Assembly: GCF_025642115.1 (NCBI RefSeq) | Contig: NZ_CP106753.1 | Span: 3,969,501-4,033,500 of the forward strand | Length of the DNA: 64,000 nt | Origin: Chitiniphilus purpureus | GTDB taxonomy: Bacteria; Pseudomonadota; Gammaproteobacteria; Burkholderiales; Chitinibacteraceae | Reading direction: 5' to 3' | Shown: piece after piece, positions 28,535-37,886 of the stretch | Layout: the number at the start of each line of letters is the position of its first letter | How positions within the stretch are numbered: the stretch's first letter is position 1 | Position numbers and translations under genes: made by a program | Notes under the pieces: model-generated | The model's database searches: none | The model's input: the letters and a program-made list of their open reading frames with translations, nothing else | What the model was told of the DNA's origin: nothing

Positions 28535-29002
28535 ATGAGCCTGATATCCAAGGTCTTGCCAAGCTCCAATGTCTTCTTGGAAATGGACGTTGGGAGCAAG
28601 AAACGCGTCTTCGAACAGGTGGGCATTCTTTTCGAAAACAGCTACGGCATCGCGCGCAGCGTGGTGTTCGACAGCCTCTTTGCCCGGGAAAAGCTCGGCT
28701 CGACCGGCCTGGGACAAGGCGTGGCCATCCCCCACGGACGGATCAAGGGCCTCAAGGTCGCCACCAGCGCGTTTGTCCGGCTGAAGAATCCGATCCCGTT
28801 CGATGCCCCGGATGGCAAACCGGTTTCGCTGATCTTCGTACTGCTCGTACCCGCCAATGCCACCGACCTGCACCTGCAGATTCTCTCCGAGCTGGCGCAG
28901 CTGTTTTCCGACAAGACCGTACGCGACGAGCTCGCCAAGGTCGAGGATGCCGCCGAGGCCTGGAAGCTGATCACCACCTGGGAGCCCTATTCGGGAAGAT
29001 AG
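28535..29002 (+). CDS. ptsN: PTS IIA-like nitrogen-regulatory protein (EIIA-Ntr)
   Basis: 155 residues of the PTS EIIA type-2 fold. The phosphorylated His is in [12 protein letters not shown]; flanking KLGSTGLGQ is conserved. In proteobacteria EIIA-Ntr regulates potassium transport, sigma-54 and stress functions through its phosphorylation state. Adjacent to hprK and rapZ, the beta/alpha-type cluster, and within 1 kb of rpoN. Confidence 0.95.
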   Translation: MSLISKVLPSSNVFLEMDVGSKKRVFEQVGILFENSYGIARSVVFDSLFAREKLGSTGLGQGVAIPHGRIKGLKVATSAFVRLKNPIPFDAPDGKPVSLIFVLLVPANATDLHLQILSELAQLFSDKTVRDELAKVEDAAEAWKLITTWEPYSGR

Positions 29003-29013
29003 GGTCATACGCG

Positions 29014-29958
29014 ATGCCACAGATCACCGTACGCCAGCTGTTCATCGACAACGCGGAGAAGCTGCGGCTGACCTGGGTGGCCGGCCAATCCGGGGCCAAC
29101 AGCCTGCTCACCAATGACGCCAGCGAGCAGAAACCCAAGCTCGCGCTGGTCGGTCACCTCAACTTCATCCATCCGAACCGGGTGCAGGTGCTCGGCATTG
29201 CGGAAGTCAGCTACTTCCAGGGGCTGTCGCTGGAGGCGCAGAAGGAATCGGTGGAGCGGCTGTTCGCCAATGAGATGGCGGCCATGATCGTGGCCAACAG
29301 CCAGCCGGTCCCCGAGGCGCTCAAGGAAGCGGCCGAGCGCTATCACGTGCCGCTGCTGACGAGCCCCGAGCAGTCGCCCTACCTGATGGACGTGCTGCGC
29401 TATTACCTTGCTAAGGCGCTGGCGGTATCCACCCATCTGCACGGCGTGTTCCTGGATGTGCTGGAAGTGGGCGTGCTGCTGACCGGCGAATCGTCCATGG
29501 GCAAGAGCGAGCTTGCGCTTGAACTGATCTCGCGTGGCCACGGGCTGGTGGCCGACGACGTGGTCGAGGTCTACCGGACCAACCCCGAAACGCTGGAGGG
29601 GCGCTGTCCCCCGATGCTGCGCGACTTCCTCGAAGTGCGTGGCATCGGTGTGCTCAACATCCGGACCATCTTCGGCGAGACCGCGGTGCGTCCCAAGAAG
29701 ACGCTCAAGCTGATCATCCATCTGGCCAAGCCCAGCGGCGAGACACTCTCGCCGATCGACCGGCTGCAGATGCAGGCCGCCACGCAGGAGATCCTGGGCG
29801 TGCCGATCCGCAAGCTGGTGATCCCGGTGGCCGCCGGCCGCAACCTGGCGGTGCTGGTCGAGGCGGCGGTGCGCAACTACATCCTGCAATTGCGCGGCAT
29901 CGACTCCACCCGCGAGTTCATCGAGCGCCACCAGCGCTTCATGGAAATGGGCGAATAG
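29014..29958 (+). CDS. hprK: HPr kinase/phosphorylase
   Basis: 314 residues. The N-terminal domain (1-130) is the HprK-N fold; the C-terminal kinase has Walker [10 protein letters not shown], the metal loop LVADDVVEV and the signature [10 protein letters not shown]. It phosphorylates HPr on Ser46, and the HPr encoded at 40.6 kb retains that site (KSIMGVM). Start at 29014 gives the usual [10 protein letters not shown]. Two bases... the stop lies immediately before the rapZ ATG. Confidence 0.96.
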   Translation: MPQITVRQLFIDNAEKLRLTWVAGQSGANSLLTNDASEQKPKLALVGHLNFIHPNRVQVLGIAEVSYFQGLSLEAQKESVERLFANEMAAMIVANSQPVPEALKEAAERYHVPLLTSPEQSPYLMDVLRYYLAKALAVSTHLHGVFLDVLEVGVLLTGESSMGKSELALELISRGHGLVADDVVEVYRTNPETLEGRCPPMLRDFLEVRGIGVLNIRTIFGETAVRPKKTLKLIIHLAKPSGETLSPIDRLQMQAATQEILGVPIRKLVIPVAAGRNLAVLVEAAVRNYILQLRGIDSTREFIERHQRFMEMGE

Positions 29959-29959
29959 G

Positions 29960-30829
29960 ATGCCGCAACCCCGACAACAGGTGGTGCTGCTCTCCGGGCT
30001 GTCCGGTGCCGGCAAAAGCGTGGCGCTCAAGGCGCTGGAAGACCTGGGGTACTACTGCATCGACAACCTGCCGGCGCCGCTGCTGCCACAAACCGTGGCC
30101 CTGCTGGATGAAGACGGCTATCCGCGCGTGGCGATCGCGATCGACGTACGCAGCGCACACAGCTTCGCGTCGTTTCCCGAGCATCTGGATGCGCTGTTCG
30201 ATCTCAACCTGGATATCCAGCTGCTGTTCCTGGAGTCAAAGACCGAGACACTGGTCAAACGCTTCTCGGAAACCCGACGCAGCCATCCGCTCGCTTCGGG
30301 TGAATTGACCGTGTTCGAGGCCATCGCGCTCGAACGCGAGATGCTGGCCTACTTCTCGTCGCTGGCGCACCGGATCGACACCACCGCGCTGTCGGCGGCA
30401 CAGCTGCGCGCCTGGTTGCGCGGCTTTGTCGCACTGGACCGCGCGCGTCTGACACTGATCTTCGAATCGTTCGGCTTCAAGCAGGGCATTCCGCTGGACG
30501 CCGACTTCGTATTCGACGCACGCTGCCTGCCCAATCCTCACTACGAGCCCGCACTGAGGCCGCTGACCGGCTGCGACCAGCCGGTGATCGACTTTTTGGA
30601 ACGCGAAGAGGCGGTCAGCAAATACCTCACCCATATCCTCGGTTTTCTCGAACGCTGGCTGCCCGAGTTCGAGCGCGACCAGCGCAGCTACGTGACCGTG
30701 GCCATCGGCTGCACCGGCGGGCAACACCGTTCGGTATATCTGGCCGAGCAGCTGGCCCGGCACTTCTCGATCAACCGGCAGGTGCTGGTGCGCCATCGCG
30801 AACGCCCTGAGCTTGCCACGGCGCGATGA
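29960..30829 (+). CDS. rapZ: RNase adapter protein RapZ
   Basis: 289 residues. N-terminal P-loop LSGLSGAGKSVALKALEDLG and C-terminal domain with IGCTGGQHRSVYLAEQL. In Escherichia coli RapZ binds glucosamine-6-phosphate and directs RNase E cleavage of GlmZ; no GlmZ-type RNA is visible here, and the role in betaproteobacteria may differ. Follows hprK with one base between and overlaps the next gene by 4 bases. Confidence 0.95.
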   Translation: MPQPRQQVVLLSGLSGAGKSVALKALEDLGYYCIDNLPAPLLPQTVALLDEDGYPRVAIAIDVRSAHSFASFPEHLDALFDLNLDIQLLFLESKTETLVKRFSETRRSHPLASGELTVFEAIALEREMLAYFSSLAHRIDTTALSAAQLRAWLRGFVALDRARLTLIFESFGFKQGIPLDADFVFDARCLPNPHYEPALRPLTGCDQPVIDFLEREEAVSKYLTHILGFLERWLPEFERDQRSYVTVAIGCTGGQHRSVYLAEQLARHFSINRQVLVRHRERPELATAR

Positions 30830-31191
30830 GGCTGTTGCGCCTGGGCGACTGGCTGACGCTCGGCATCGCCGCCTTGGCGGTGTTGACACTGGCCCATGTC
30901 GCCTGGCAACCCGGCCCGGCGGCACGGGTGCGGCTCTACAGCGCCGGTACGCTGTATGCCGAAGTCGATCTGGCCGCCCGGCAGACGCTGCAGATCCCCG
31001 GGCCGCTCGGCCTTACCCGGGTGGAAGTCGCCCAGGGCCGCGCCCGCATCCAGTCCGACCCGGGCCCGCGCCAATATTGCGTGCGCAGCGGGTGGCTGCG
31101 CCACCCGGGCGAAAGCGCGGTCTGCCTGCCCAACCGCACCGCCATCGCCCTGGTCGGCGCCGCCCTGCCCTATGACTCGCTCGGCTATTGA
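30826..31191 (+). CDS. NusG domain II-containing membrane-anchored protein
   Basis: 121 residues with one N-terminal membrane helix (LTLGIAALAVLTLAHVAW) and an extracytoplasmic domain of about 85 residues with ARVRLYSAGTLYAEVDL, typical of the NusG_II (KOW-less) family, and QYCVRSGWLRHPGESAVCLPNR containing two Cys. Such proteins regularly pair with Gx-transporter genes, as here (20-base overlap with the next gene). Their role is unknown, with a suggested link to flavin or quinone metabolism. Confidence 0.8.
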   Translation: MRLLRLGDWLTLGIAALAVLTLAHVAWQPGPAARVRLYSAGTLYAEVDLAARQTLQIPGPLGLTRVEVAQGRARIQSDPGPRQYCVRSGWLRHPGESAVCLPNRTAIALVGAALPYDSLGY

Positions 31192-31711
31192 CGCCGCCGC
31201 CGCGGCCCCTGTTGGCCCCGGCAGCGTCGAGGACCATCGCCTCGCCCGCTATGCCGCGCTCGCCATCGCGCTCTCGGTGCTGGAAAACGCGCTGCCCTCG
31301 CCACTGCCGGGCGTCAAGCCGGGTCTGGCCAACCTGGTGGTGCTGCTGGTGCTGTGGCGCCATGGCTGGGCGGCCGCCGCCTGGGTATCGCTGTTGCGCA
31401 TCCTTGGCACGGCGCTGGTACTGGGCGGCCTGTTCACCCCGGGCTTCGCGCTGAGCCTGGCCGGTGGACTCGCCAGCCTCACCGCACTGGCGGTGGCAGG
31501 CTGCCTGCCCCGGCGCTGGTTCGGCCCGGTGACGCTGTCACTGGCCGCCGCGCTGGCACACATGGCCGGACAGCTGCTGCTGGCACGTGCCTGGCTGATC
31601 CCCCATGATGCGCTGCTGCGCCTGGCGCCGGTACTGGCGGCGGCGGCGCTGCTGTTCGGGCTCGTCAACGGCGTTCTTGCAGCCCGCCTGCTATCGGAGC
31701 ATGCCCCATGA
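31172..31711 (+). CDS. Gx transporter family membrane protein
   Basis: 179 residues, almost entirely hydrophobic, about five to six helices, including ALAIALSVLENALPSPLPGVKPGLANLVVLL, a signature of the Gx_transp family (often misnamed heptaprenyl diphosphate synthase component I). Probably an energy-coupling-factor-like substrate-binding membrane component. Overlaps the NusG-II gene by 20 bases and ubiX by 4 bases. Transport substrate unknown. Confidence 0.75.
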   Translation: MTRSAIDAAAAAPVGPGSVEDHRLARYAALAIALSVLENALPSPLPGVKPGLANLVVLLVLWRHGWAAAAWVSLLRILGTALVLGGLFTPGFALSLAGGLASLTALAVAGCLPRRWFGPVTLSLAAALAHMAGQLLLARAWLIPHDALLRLAPVLAAAALLFGLVNGVLAARLLSEHAP

Positions 31712-32313
31712 AAACCATCACCATCGCCTTCACCGGCGCCTCCGGCCTGATCTACGGCCTGCGCACGCTGGAGTGCCTGCTCGCCGCCGGCTGCACCGTA
31801 CACGTGCTGTACACGCAGGCGGCCCAGATTGTCGCGCGCGAAGAATTGCAGCAGACCTGGCCGGGCCGGGCCGAGGCGCTGGCACAGCTGCTTCGCGCGC
31901 AGTTCAACGTCGATGCCACGCGGCTCAAGGTGTGGGGTCAGCAGGAGTGGTTCGCACCGATGGCCTCGGGCTCCAACCCTGGCGACGGCATGGTGGTCGT
32001 GCCCTGCACCATGGGCGCGCTGGCCGCCATCGCCAACGGCAATTCGGACAACCTGCTCGAACGTGCCGCCGACGTGATGATCAAGGAACGCAGGACGCTG
32101 GTGCTGGTGCCGCGCGAAGCGCCGTTCTCGGCGTTGCACCTGGAGAACATGCTCAAGCTGGCACGGCTGGGCACGGTGATCCTGCCGCCCAATCCCGGCT
32201 TCTATCATCGGCCGCAGCAGATCAGCGATCTGGTCGACTTCGTGGTGGCGCGCATCCTTGACCAGTTGGGCGTGCCGAACCACCTGCTGCGCCGTTGGGG
32301 CGAGGATCAGTAG
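31708..32313 (+). CDS. ubiX: flavin prenyltransferase UbiX
   Basis: 201 residues. Makes prenylated FMN, the cofactor for UbiD decarboxylase in ubiquinone synthesis. FMN-binding loop FTGASGLIYGLRTLE, central VVVPCTMGALAAIANGNSDNL, LVLVPREAPFSALHLENM and PPNPGFYHRPQQISDLVDF are conserved. Its last 7 bases overlap the end of the convergent MATE gene. Confidence 0.95.
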   Translation: MKTITIAFTGASGLIYGLRTLECLLAAGCTVHVLYTQAAQIVAREELQQTWPGRAEALAQLLRAQFNVDATRLKVWGQQEWFAPMASGSNPGDGMVVVPCTMGALAAIANGNSDNLLERAADVMIKERRTLVLVPREAPFSALHLENMLKLARLGTVILPPNPGFYHRPQQISDLVDFVVARILDQLGVPNHLLRRWGEDQ

Positions 32314-33683
32314 CCGGAGGCCACCGCGGCGTCACCCACCCGGCGGAACAGCCACAGCAACAACGCCGCCGCGAACGCCAGTGCCGCCACCAGCGCCAGC
32401 CAATAGCCCGGCGCGCCGAATCCAGGCCAGCCCCAGCCTCCAAAGGCCAGCAGATAGCCCAGCGGCAGCCCGATCACCCAGAATGCCGCCAGATGGACCA
32501 GCATGGGCTGGCGCGTCACCTTGTAGCCGCGCAGTACGCCGACCACCACCACCTGAGTGGCATCGGCCAATTGGAAGACGCCCGAATAGACCAGCAAGGT
32601 GGCCGCCAGCGCCAGCACCGCCGCATCACGGGTATACCAGCCGGCGATCAGGTGATTGCCGGCGATCATGAACAACGCGGTGCAGCCGGCGATCACAAGG
32701 CCGGCACGGATGCCAGTCCAGCCGATGAAACGCGCATAGGCTGCATTTCCTGCACCCAACGCCTGCCCCACCCTGACCGTCATCGCCGTCCCAAGTGCCG
32801 ACGGGAGCATGAAGGTGAGCGACGACATATTGAGCGCCACCTGGTGCGCTGCCACCGACACAGTGCCGAGGCGGGCGATCAGCAATGCCACGCCGGAAAA
32901 CGCGCTGACCTCGACGAAGAACATTGCACCCATCGGCAACCCCAGCCGCAACAACTGGCGCTGCTGGCCCCAATCCACCCGCCGCCAGTGACGCAGCGGA
33001 TAGGTATCGCGATAGACCGGCGAATAGCGCAGCCAGCCCAGCAGCATCAGCAGCATCGCCCAGATGCTGAACGCCGTGGCCCAGCCACAGCCGGCCGCGC
33101 CCAACGCGGGCAGCCCGAGATGGCCGTAGATCAGTACCCAGTTGGCCGGCACGTTCAGTGCGAGCCCGATCAGGGCGATCACCATCATCGGCTTGGTGCT
33201 GTTGAGACTGGCACTGTAGCCGTACAGCACCCGATAGAGCGCGAACGGCGGCAACGCCCAGCTCACGCCCCGAACGAAGCCGCGCGCCTTGGCGGCCACG
33301 TCGGGCGTGAGCCCAAGATGGCCCAGCAGCGGCAGCACCGCCCAGGCCGCGGCCAATGCCAGCGCGCCCCACAGCAGCCCCTGGTAGAGCGCCTGCTGTG
33401 TGACGGCGGCGATTTCGGTGCGCCGCTGCGCGCCGACCGCATGGGCGACCAGCGGGCTCACCGGCATGGTCAGCCCGATCAGGGTCACCAGCAGCATCAC
33501 CCAGATCGAGGCGCCGACCGATACCGCGGCAAGGTCCGCCGCCGAGACATGACCCGCCATCACGGCATCGACAAACGCGGTGCCGGTGGTGGCCAGCTGG
33601 CCCACCATGATGGGCCAGCTCAAGGTCCAGATGGCGCTCAGTTCGTGCTTGAGGTTGTGTGGTCGCAGCGCAGGTTGCGGCAT
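32307..33683 (-). CDS. MATE-family multidrug/cation efflux transporter
   Basis: 458 residues, about 12 membrane helices, NorM-like. The N-terminus LSAIWTLSWPIMVGQLATTGTAFVDAVMAG is typical of the family. Exports cationic or dye compounds in exchange for Na+ or H+; substrate unknown. Start overlaps the upstream small gene by 46 bases and lacks a strong ribosome site, so it is probably translated by coupling. Confidence 0.9.
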   Translation of the reverse strand: MPQPALRPHNLKHELSAIWTLSWPIMVGQLATTGTAFVDAVMAGHVSAADLAAVSVGASIWVMLLVTLIGLTMPVSPLVAHAVGAQRRTEIAAVTQQALYQGLLWGALALAAAWAVLPLLGHLGLTPDVAAKARGFVRGVSWALPPFALYRVLYGYSASLNSTKPMMVIALIGLALNVPANWVLIYGHLGLPALGAAGCGWATAFSIWAMLLMLLGWLRYSPVYRDTYPLRHWRRVDWGQQRQLLRLGLPMGAMFFVEVSAFSGVALLIARLGTVSVAAHQVALNMSSLTFMLPSALGTAMTVRVGQALGAGNAAYARFIGWTGIRAGLVIAGCTALFMIAGNHLIAGWYTRDAAVLALAATLLVYSGVFQLADATQVVVVGVLRGYKVTRQPMLVHLAAFWVIGLPLGYLLAFGGWGWPGFGAPGYWLALVAALAFAAALLLWLFRRVGDAAVASGY

Positions 33684-33943
33684 AAGGCGGGTGTCTCGAA
33701 GCGGGCAATCAGTGTAGGCCAGCGTTGTTGCAGCGCCAGTGCGGTCAACACGGAGAGATCGAAGACCAGCAGGCTGCCATCACCGCGTGGCTCCAGCGCA
33801 AACCCCAGCGCGCGCAGTTGCCGTTCGGCCTCGCGCAGCACCGCGTCCGCGCCGGCGGCGGGGCGCAACTGCAGGCAACGGCGCAGATCGGGCAGTCGGG
33901 TGCGCGGCGCAGGAATATCGTCGGGATAGAAACAATCGTACAT
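33638..33943 (-). CDS. small hypothetical protein upstream of the MATE gene
   Basis: 101 residues, no recognised family. A perfect AAGGAGG ribosome site lies 6 bases before the ATG, which makes this a genuine gene although its 3' end overlaps the MATE start by 46 bases. Soluble, Arg/Leu-rich: LPDLRRCLQLRPAAGADAVL, then LRALGFALEPRGDGSLLVFD, suggestive of a small alpha/beta domain. Possibly co-regulated with the transporter. Confidence 0.7.
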   Translation of the reverse strand: MYDCFYPDDIPAPRTRLPDLRRCLQLRPAAGADAVLREAERQLRALGFALEPRGDGSLLVFDLSVLTALALQQRWPTLIARFETPALCRNLRCDHTTSSTN

Positions 33944-34072
33944 GGCGGCCTCCTTGGCTGTTGCGACAGGACGGCCGCCAACGCGGCCGACGCTTTAGCA
34001 GATTCGCCCCCCGGACCGGGAAGGCCGCGCTCCGCAAGTTGTCGATTAACTCGGCGCGTTGGTGCGAAAACG

Positions 34073-34096
34073 AAAAAACCCGCGTGGCCGCGGGTT
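34073..34096 (-). terminator. intrinsic terminator after dtd
   Basis: AACCCGCG (34077-34084) pairs with CGCGGGTT (34089-34096) with loop TGGC; on the minus strand a run of six T follows. It lies 111 bases past the dtd stop and ends that transcript. Confidence 0.75.
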
Positions 34097-34207
34097 GTCG
34101 GGCACGCTTTAGCTGCATTTGTATAAGCGCCCGCAAGCTGGCATTCAAATCGGCGCTCAGGTTTTTTACGCCCGATCGGCGCGTGCGTCAAGCGCCTGGA
34201 ACCCGCG

Positions 34208-34660
34208 CTACTGCGGATCGCGCGAGTCGAGCAGCAAGGTCACCGGCCCGTCGTTGACGAGCGCCACCTGCATGTCGGCGCCGAAGACCCCGGTGGGAAC
34301 CGGCCGGCCCAGGGCCGCGGCGAGTCCGGCCACCAGCCGTTCGAACACGGGCTGCGCCACCGGGCCGGGTGCGGCGCGCTGCCAGGATGGACGGTTGCCG
34401 TTGCGGTAGCTCGCAAACAGCGTGAACTGCGAGATGGCCAGAAGCTCTGCGCCGGCGTCGAGCGCCGAGCGGTTCATCACGCCGGCCTCATCGGGAAAGA
34501 TGCGCAGCTTCGTCACCTTGCCGATCGCCCACGCGATGTCGGTCTCCCCATCGCATGCCTCTATTCCCACCAGCAGCAGCAGGCCCGGACCGATCGTACC
34601 GACCGTGGCGCCATCCACCGCCACGCTTGCCTGGCTCACCCGTTGCACCAATATCCGCAT
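34208..34660 (-). CDS. dtd: D-aminoacyl-tRNA deacylase
   Basis: 150 residues, the standard DTD length. Removes D-amino acids mischarged onto tRNA. Visible: [36 protein letters not shown] (catalytic SQFTL region) and the cross-subunit Gly-cisPro-type motif in [12 protein letters not shown]. Start at MRILVQR; upstream codons are not conserved. Confidence 0.95.
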   Translation of the reverse strand: MRILVQRVSQASVAVDGATVGTIGPGLLLLVGIEACDGETDIAWAIGKVTKLRIFPDEAGVMNRSALDAGAELLAISQFTLFASYRNGNRPSWQRAAPGPVAQPVFERLVAGLAAALGRPVPTGVFGADMQVALVNDGPVTLLLDSRDPQ

Positions 34661-34791
34661 TCCCCCTCCCCGCCCGACCGGGCACATCCATGCGCATGGC
34701 GGCCGCGCCGGGCAGCCCGGCTGGCGCGCCATGGCGTTTTTCACTAACATCAGCAGCTTACGTTTGCAACATCCAACAAAAGGAAATGATG

Positions 34792-35898
34792 ATGAAGAAA
34801 GTGGGCCTCGTCGGCTGGCGCGGCATGGTCGGCTCGGTGCTGATGCAGCGCATGCAGGAAGAAAAGGATTTCGACCTGATCGAGCCGGTGTTCTTCACCA
34901 CCTCGCAAGCCGGCCAGCCGGCGCCGCAGATCGGCGGCGCCACCGGTTCGCTCAAGGATGCCAAGTCCATCGACGACCTGAAGGCGATGGACATCATCAT
35001 TTCCTGCCAGGGCGGCGACTATACCACCGAGATGTTCGGCCCCCTGCGGGCGGCCGGCTGGCAAGGCTACTGGATCGACGCCGCGTCCACACTGCGCATG
35101 CAGGAGGATGCGGTCATCGTGCTCGACCCGGTCAACGAGCACGTGATCCAGGGGGCGCTGGGCCGCGGCGTGAAGAACTACATCGGCGGCAACTGTACCA
35201 ACTCGATCATGCTGATGGGCGTGGGCGGCCTGTTCAAGGCCGGGCTCGTCGAATGGGTCAGTTCGATGACCTATCAGGCCGCGTCGGGCGGCGGCGCCAA
35301 CCACATGCGCGAACTGCTCAAGGGCATGGGCGTGGTCTACGGGGCGGTGGCCGACGAACTGGCCACCCCGGCCTCGGCCATCCTGGAGATCGACCGCAAG
35401 GTTGCCCAGGCGATCCGCTCGGACGTGCCCACCGAGCACTTCGGCGCACCGCTGGCCGGCGGGCTGATCCCGTGGATCGACAAGCAGCTTGAGAACGGCC
35501 AGTCCAAGGAGGAATGGAAAGGCCAGGCCGAGGTGAACAAGATCCTCGGCAACGCCAGCCCGATCCCGGTCGATGGCCTGTGCGTGCGTATCGGCGCGAT
35601 GCGCTGCCACAGCCTCGCGCTGACCATCAAGCTCAAGCAGGATCTGCCGCTGGCCGAGATCGAGTCGCTGATCAAGTCCGGCAACCCATGGGTGAAGTGG
35701 GTGCCCAACGACCGCGAAGTCACCGTCCGCGAGCTGACCCCGGCCAGCATCACCGGCGGTCTGCAGATCGGCGTGGGCCGCGTGCGCAAGCTCAACATGG
35801 GGCCGCAATATCTATCGGCGTTCGTGATCGGCGACCAGTTGCTGTGGGGTGCCGCGGAACCGCTGCGCCGCATGCTGCGCATTCTGCTCGACCGCTGA
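34792..35898 (+). CDS. asd: aspartate-semialdehyde dehydrogenase
   Basis: 368 residues, long gamma-type Asd. Reduces aspartyl phosphate to aspartate semialdehyde for lysine, threonine, methionine and diaminopimelate. NADP-binding [18 protein letters not shown], catalytic Cys in [10 protein letters not shown], and [17 protein letters not shown] are visible. Three consecutive ATGs occur (34786, 34789, 34792); the last has the best spacing from AAAAGG. Confidence 0.96.
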   Translation: MKKVGLVGWRGMVGSVLMQRMQEEKDFDLIEPVFFTTSQAGQPAPQIGGATGSLKDAKSIDDLKAMDIIISCQGGDYTTEMFGPLRAAGWQGYWIDAASTLRMQEDAVIVLDPVNEHVIQGALGRGVKNYIGGNCTNSIMLMGVGGLFKAGLVEWVSSMTYQAASGGGANHMRELLKGMGVVYGAVADELATPASAILEIDRKVAQAIRSDVPTEHFGAPLAGGLIPWIDKQLENGQSKEEWKGQAEVNKILGNASPIPVDGLCVRIGAMRCHSLALTIKLKQDLPLAEIESLIKSGNPWVKWVPNDREVTVRELTPASITGGLQIGVGRVRKLNMGPQYLSAFVIGDQLLWGAAEPLRRMLRILLDR

Positions 35899-35918
35899 CC
35901 GGTCGAGATTGTCGGGAC

Positions 35919-35947
35919 GACGGGACGCGCAGCGTCCCGTTTTCTTT
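35919..35947 (+). terminator. intrinsic terminator after asd
   Basis: ACGGGACGC (35920-35928) pairs with GCGTCCCGT (35932-35940) across a 3-base loop, followed by TTTCTTT. It lies 21 bases after the asd stop and directly before the next small gene. Confidence 0.85.
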
Positions 35948-35964
35948 CCGCTCGGAGATCCGCC

Positions 35965-36354
35965 ATGTTGTGGACCATGCTCAAGCGTCTTGCGCGCAGC
36001 CCGGCACCCTCGGCGTCGGCTGCGCTTGGCGCGCCCACCCAGTTGCTGCCCGCCACGCGTGCCCGGCAGGAAGCGCGCGCCAGCCATCCGCTCAACCAAT
36101 CCCTGCTCTATCGCATCAAGCGCGACGCGCTCGCCATCGTCGCCGACATGAACCGTGGCCTGCCGATGCAGGATTGCGCGCTGCTCGCCCGCCAGTTGGC
36201 CTTTGTGCAGAAGGAGCTGATCCAGGCCGCCTATCACGATGAAAGCCTGCCGCGCGAACAGCGGCAATTGCTGGCGCGCTACCACGCGTTCAATATCCGG
36301 CAAGGCATCGGTGAGCGCCGCGACCGGCCGCTGCGGGGGGTCGCGGGCAATTGA
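35965..36354 (+). CDS. hypothetical protein
   Basis: 129 residues, no recognised family. After a 40-residue low-complexity N-terminus comes a helical segment (LNQSLLYRIKRDALAIVADMNRGLPMQDCALLARQLAFVQKELIQAAYHDE). GGAG lies 7 bases before the ATG and the asd terminator stands directly upstream, so it would need its own promoter or read-through. Predicted cytoplasmic, positively charged. Confidence 0.6.
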   Translation: MLWTMLKRLARSPAPSASAALGAPTQLLPATRARQEARASHPLNQSLLYRIKRDALAIVADMNRGLPMQDCALLARQLAFVQKELIQAAYHDESLPREQRQLLARYHAFNIRQGIGERRDRPLRGVAGN

Positions 36355-36584
36355 TACGCCAGCCCCGGCAGGCACACGCCGATGCACGGGGCACGCCGGT
36401 CCACCGCGAGGGCGGAAAGACCGCAAACCGGGCATAACGCGGTGCGATCATGGCTGGCAAGCTCGGCCTGTCCGGCAACATGACCTCGCAGTCAGGCGCG
36501 CGCAGCCCAGTGTCTTGATTCTGCCGATGTCACCCTGATATTGAACGGACTGCTTTTCTCGCACCGCGGCATAAAGGGATTTCC

Positions 36585-37877
36585 ATGAGCGTACCGCATC
36601 TTGTCACCGCCCAAAGCGGGCCCATCCTGGATCTGGAACGCAAGATTCTTGCCGCACAGCCCGAAATCGAGCACTGGTTCCGCAATCAATGGCAGGAGCA
36701 GACTCCGCCCTTCTACGGTTCGGTCGACCTGCGCAATGCCGGCTTCAAGCTGGCGCCAGTCGACATGAACCTGTTCCCCGGCGGCTTCAACAATCTCAAC
36801 CGCGACTTCCACCCGCTGGCGGTGCAGGCGGCGATGAGCGCACTGGAAGACTTCTGTCCGAGCGCACGCCGGCTGCTGCTGATCCCCGAGAACCACACCC
36901 GCAACAATTTCTACCTGCAGAACGTGGCCGCGCTGGTCCGCATCCTGCGCCAGGCCGGGGTGGCGGTGCGCCTGGGCACGCTCAACCCCGAGATCACGGA
37001 GCCAAGCGCGCTGGAATTGCCCGACGGGCAGAAGCTGCTGCTCGAACCCCTGATCCGTCAGGGCAACCGCCTTGGCGTGGCGGGGTTCGATCCCTGTGTC
37101 ATCCTGCTCAACAATGATCTGTCCGGTGGCGTGCCGGCGATGCTGTCCGATCTGGAGCAGACGATCCTGCCGCCGTTGCGCGCCGGCTGGTCGACCCGGC
37201 GCAAGACCGGCCACTTCGCCGCCTATGACCATGTGGCCGAGACATTCGCCGGCCTCGTCGGCATCGATCCCTGGGTGATCAATCCGTACTTCGACCATGT
37301 GGACGGGCTCGACTTCCACCAGCGCGACGGCGAGGACCGGCTCGCCGCCTCGGTCGACGCCATGCTGGGCCGCATCCGGCGCAAGTATGCCGAGCACGGC
37401 ATCGACCATACGCCGTTCGTCATCGTCAAGGCCAACGCCGGTACCTACGGCATGGGCGTGATGAGCGTGAAATCGGCCGACGAGGTGATCGGCCTGAACC
37501 GCAAGCAGCGCAACAAGATGTCGGTGATCAAGGAAGGGCTGGAAGTGCACGACGTGATCGTGCAGGAAGGCGTGCCCACCTTCGAGCATATCGACGATGC
37601 GGTCGCCGAGCCGGTGGTCTACATGCTCGACCGCTTCGTTATCGGCGGCTTCTACCGGGTCCACACCGGGCGCGGCCCCGAGGAGAACCTCAACGCGCCG
37701 GGCATGCACTTCGTGCCACTGGCCTTTGCCACCCCCTGCTCCACCCCCGATTGCGATGCTGCGCCCGACAGCGAACCCAACCGCTTCTACGCCTACGGCG
37801 TGGTTGCGCGGCTGGCGCTGCTGGCCGCCGCCCATGAACTCGTCCCTGCGACCCAGGAGGTCGCGCTCGCTGTCTGA
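36585..37877 (+). CDS. gshA: glutamate-cysteine ligase, proteobacterial type
   Basis: 430 residues, matching the beta/gamma-proteobacterial gshA_prt family, unrelated in sequence to Escherichia coli GshA. Features: DLRNAGFKLAPVDMNLFPGGFNNL, ENHTRNNFYLQNV, and the late ATP-grasp-like FVIVKANAGTYGMGVMSV. Joins glutamate and cysteine, the first step of glutathione synthesis. AAAGGGA precedes the ATG; gshB follows 9 bases after the stop. Confidence 0.93.
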   Translation: MSVPHLVTAQSGPILDLERKILAAQPEIEHWFRNQWQEQTPPFYGSVDLRNAGFKLAPVDMNLFPGGFNNLNRDFHPLAVQAAMSALEDFCPSARRLLLIPENHTRNNFYLQNVAALVRILRQAGVAVRLGTLNPEITEPSALELPDGQKLLLEPLIRQGNRLGVAGFDPCVILLNNDLSGGVPAMLSDLEQTILPPLRAGWSTRRKTGHFAAYDHVAETFAGLVGIDPWVINPYFDHVDGLDFHQRDGEDRLAASVDAMLGRIRRKYAEHGIDHTPFVIVKANAGTYGMGVMSVKSADEVIGLNRKQRNKMSVIKEGLEVHDVIVQEGVPTFEHIDDAVAEPVVYMLDRFVIGGFYRVHTGRGPEENLNAPGMHFVPLAFATPCSTPDCDAAPDSEPNRFYAYGVVARLALLAAAHELVPATQEVALAV

Positions 37878-37886
37878 GGCAACCCC

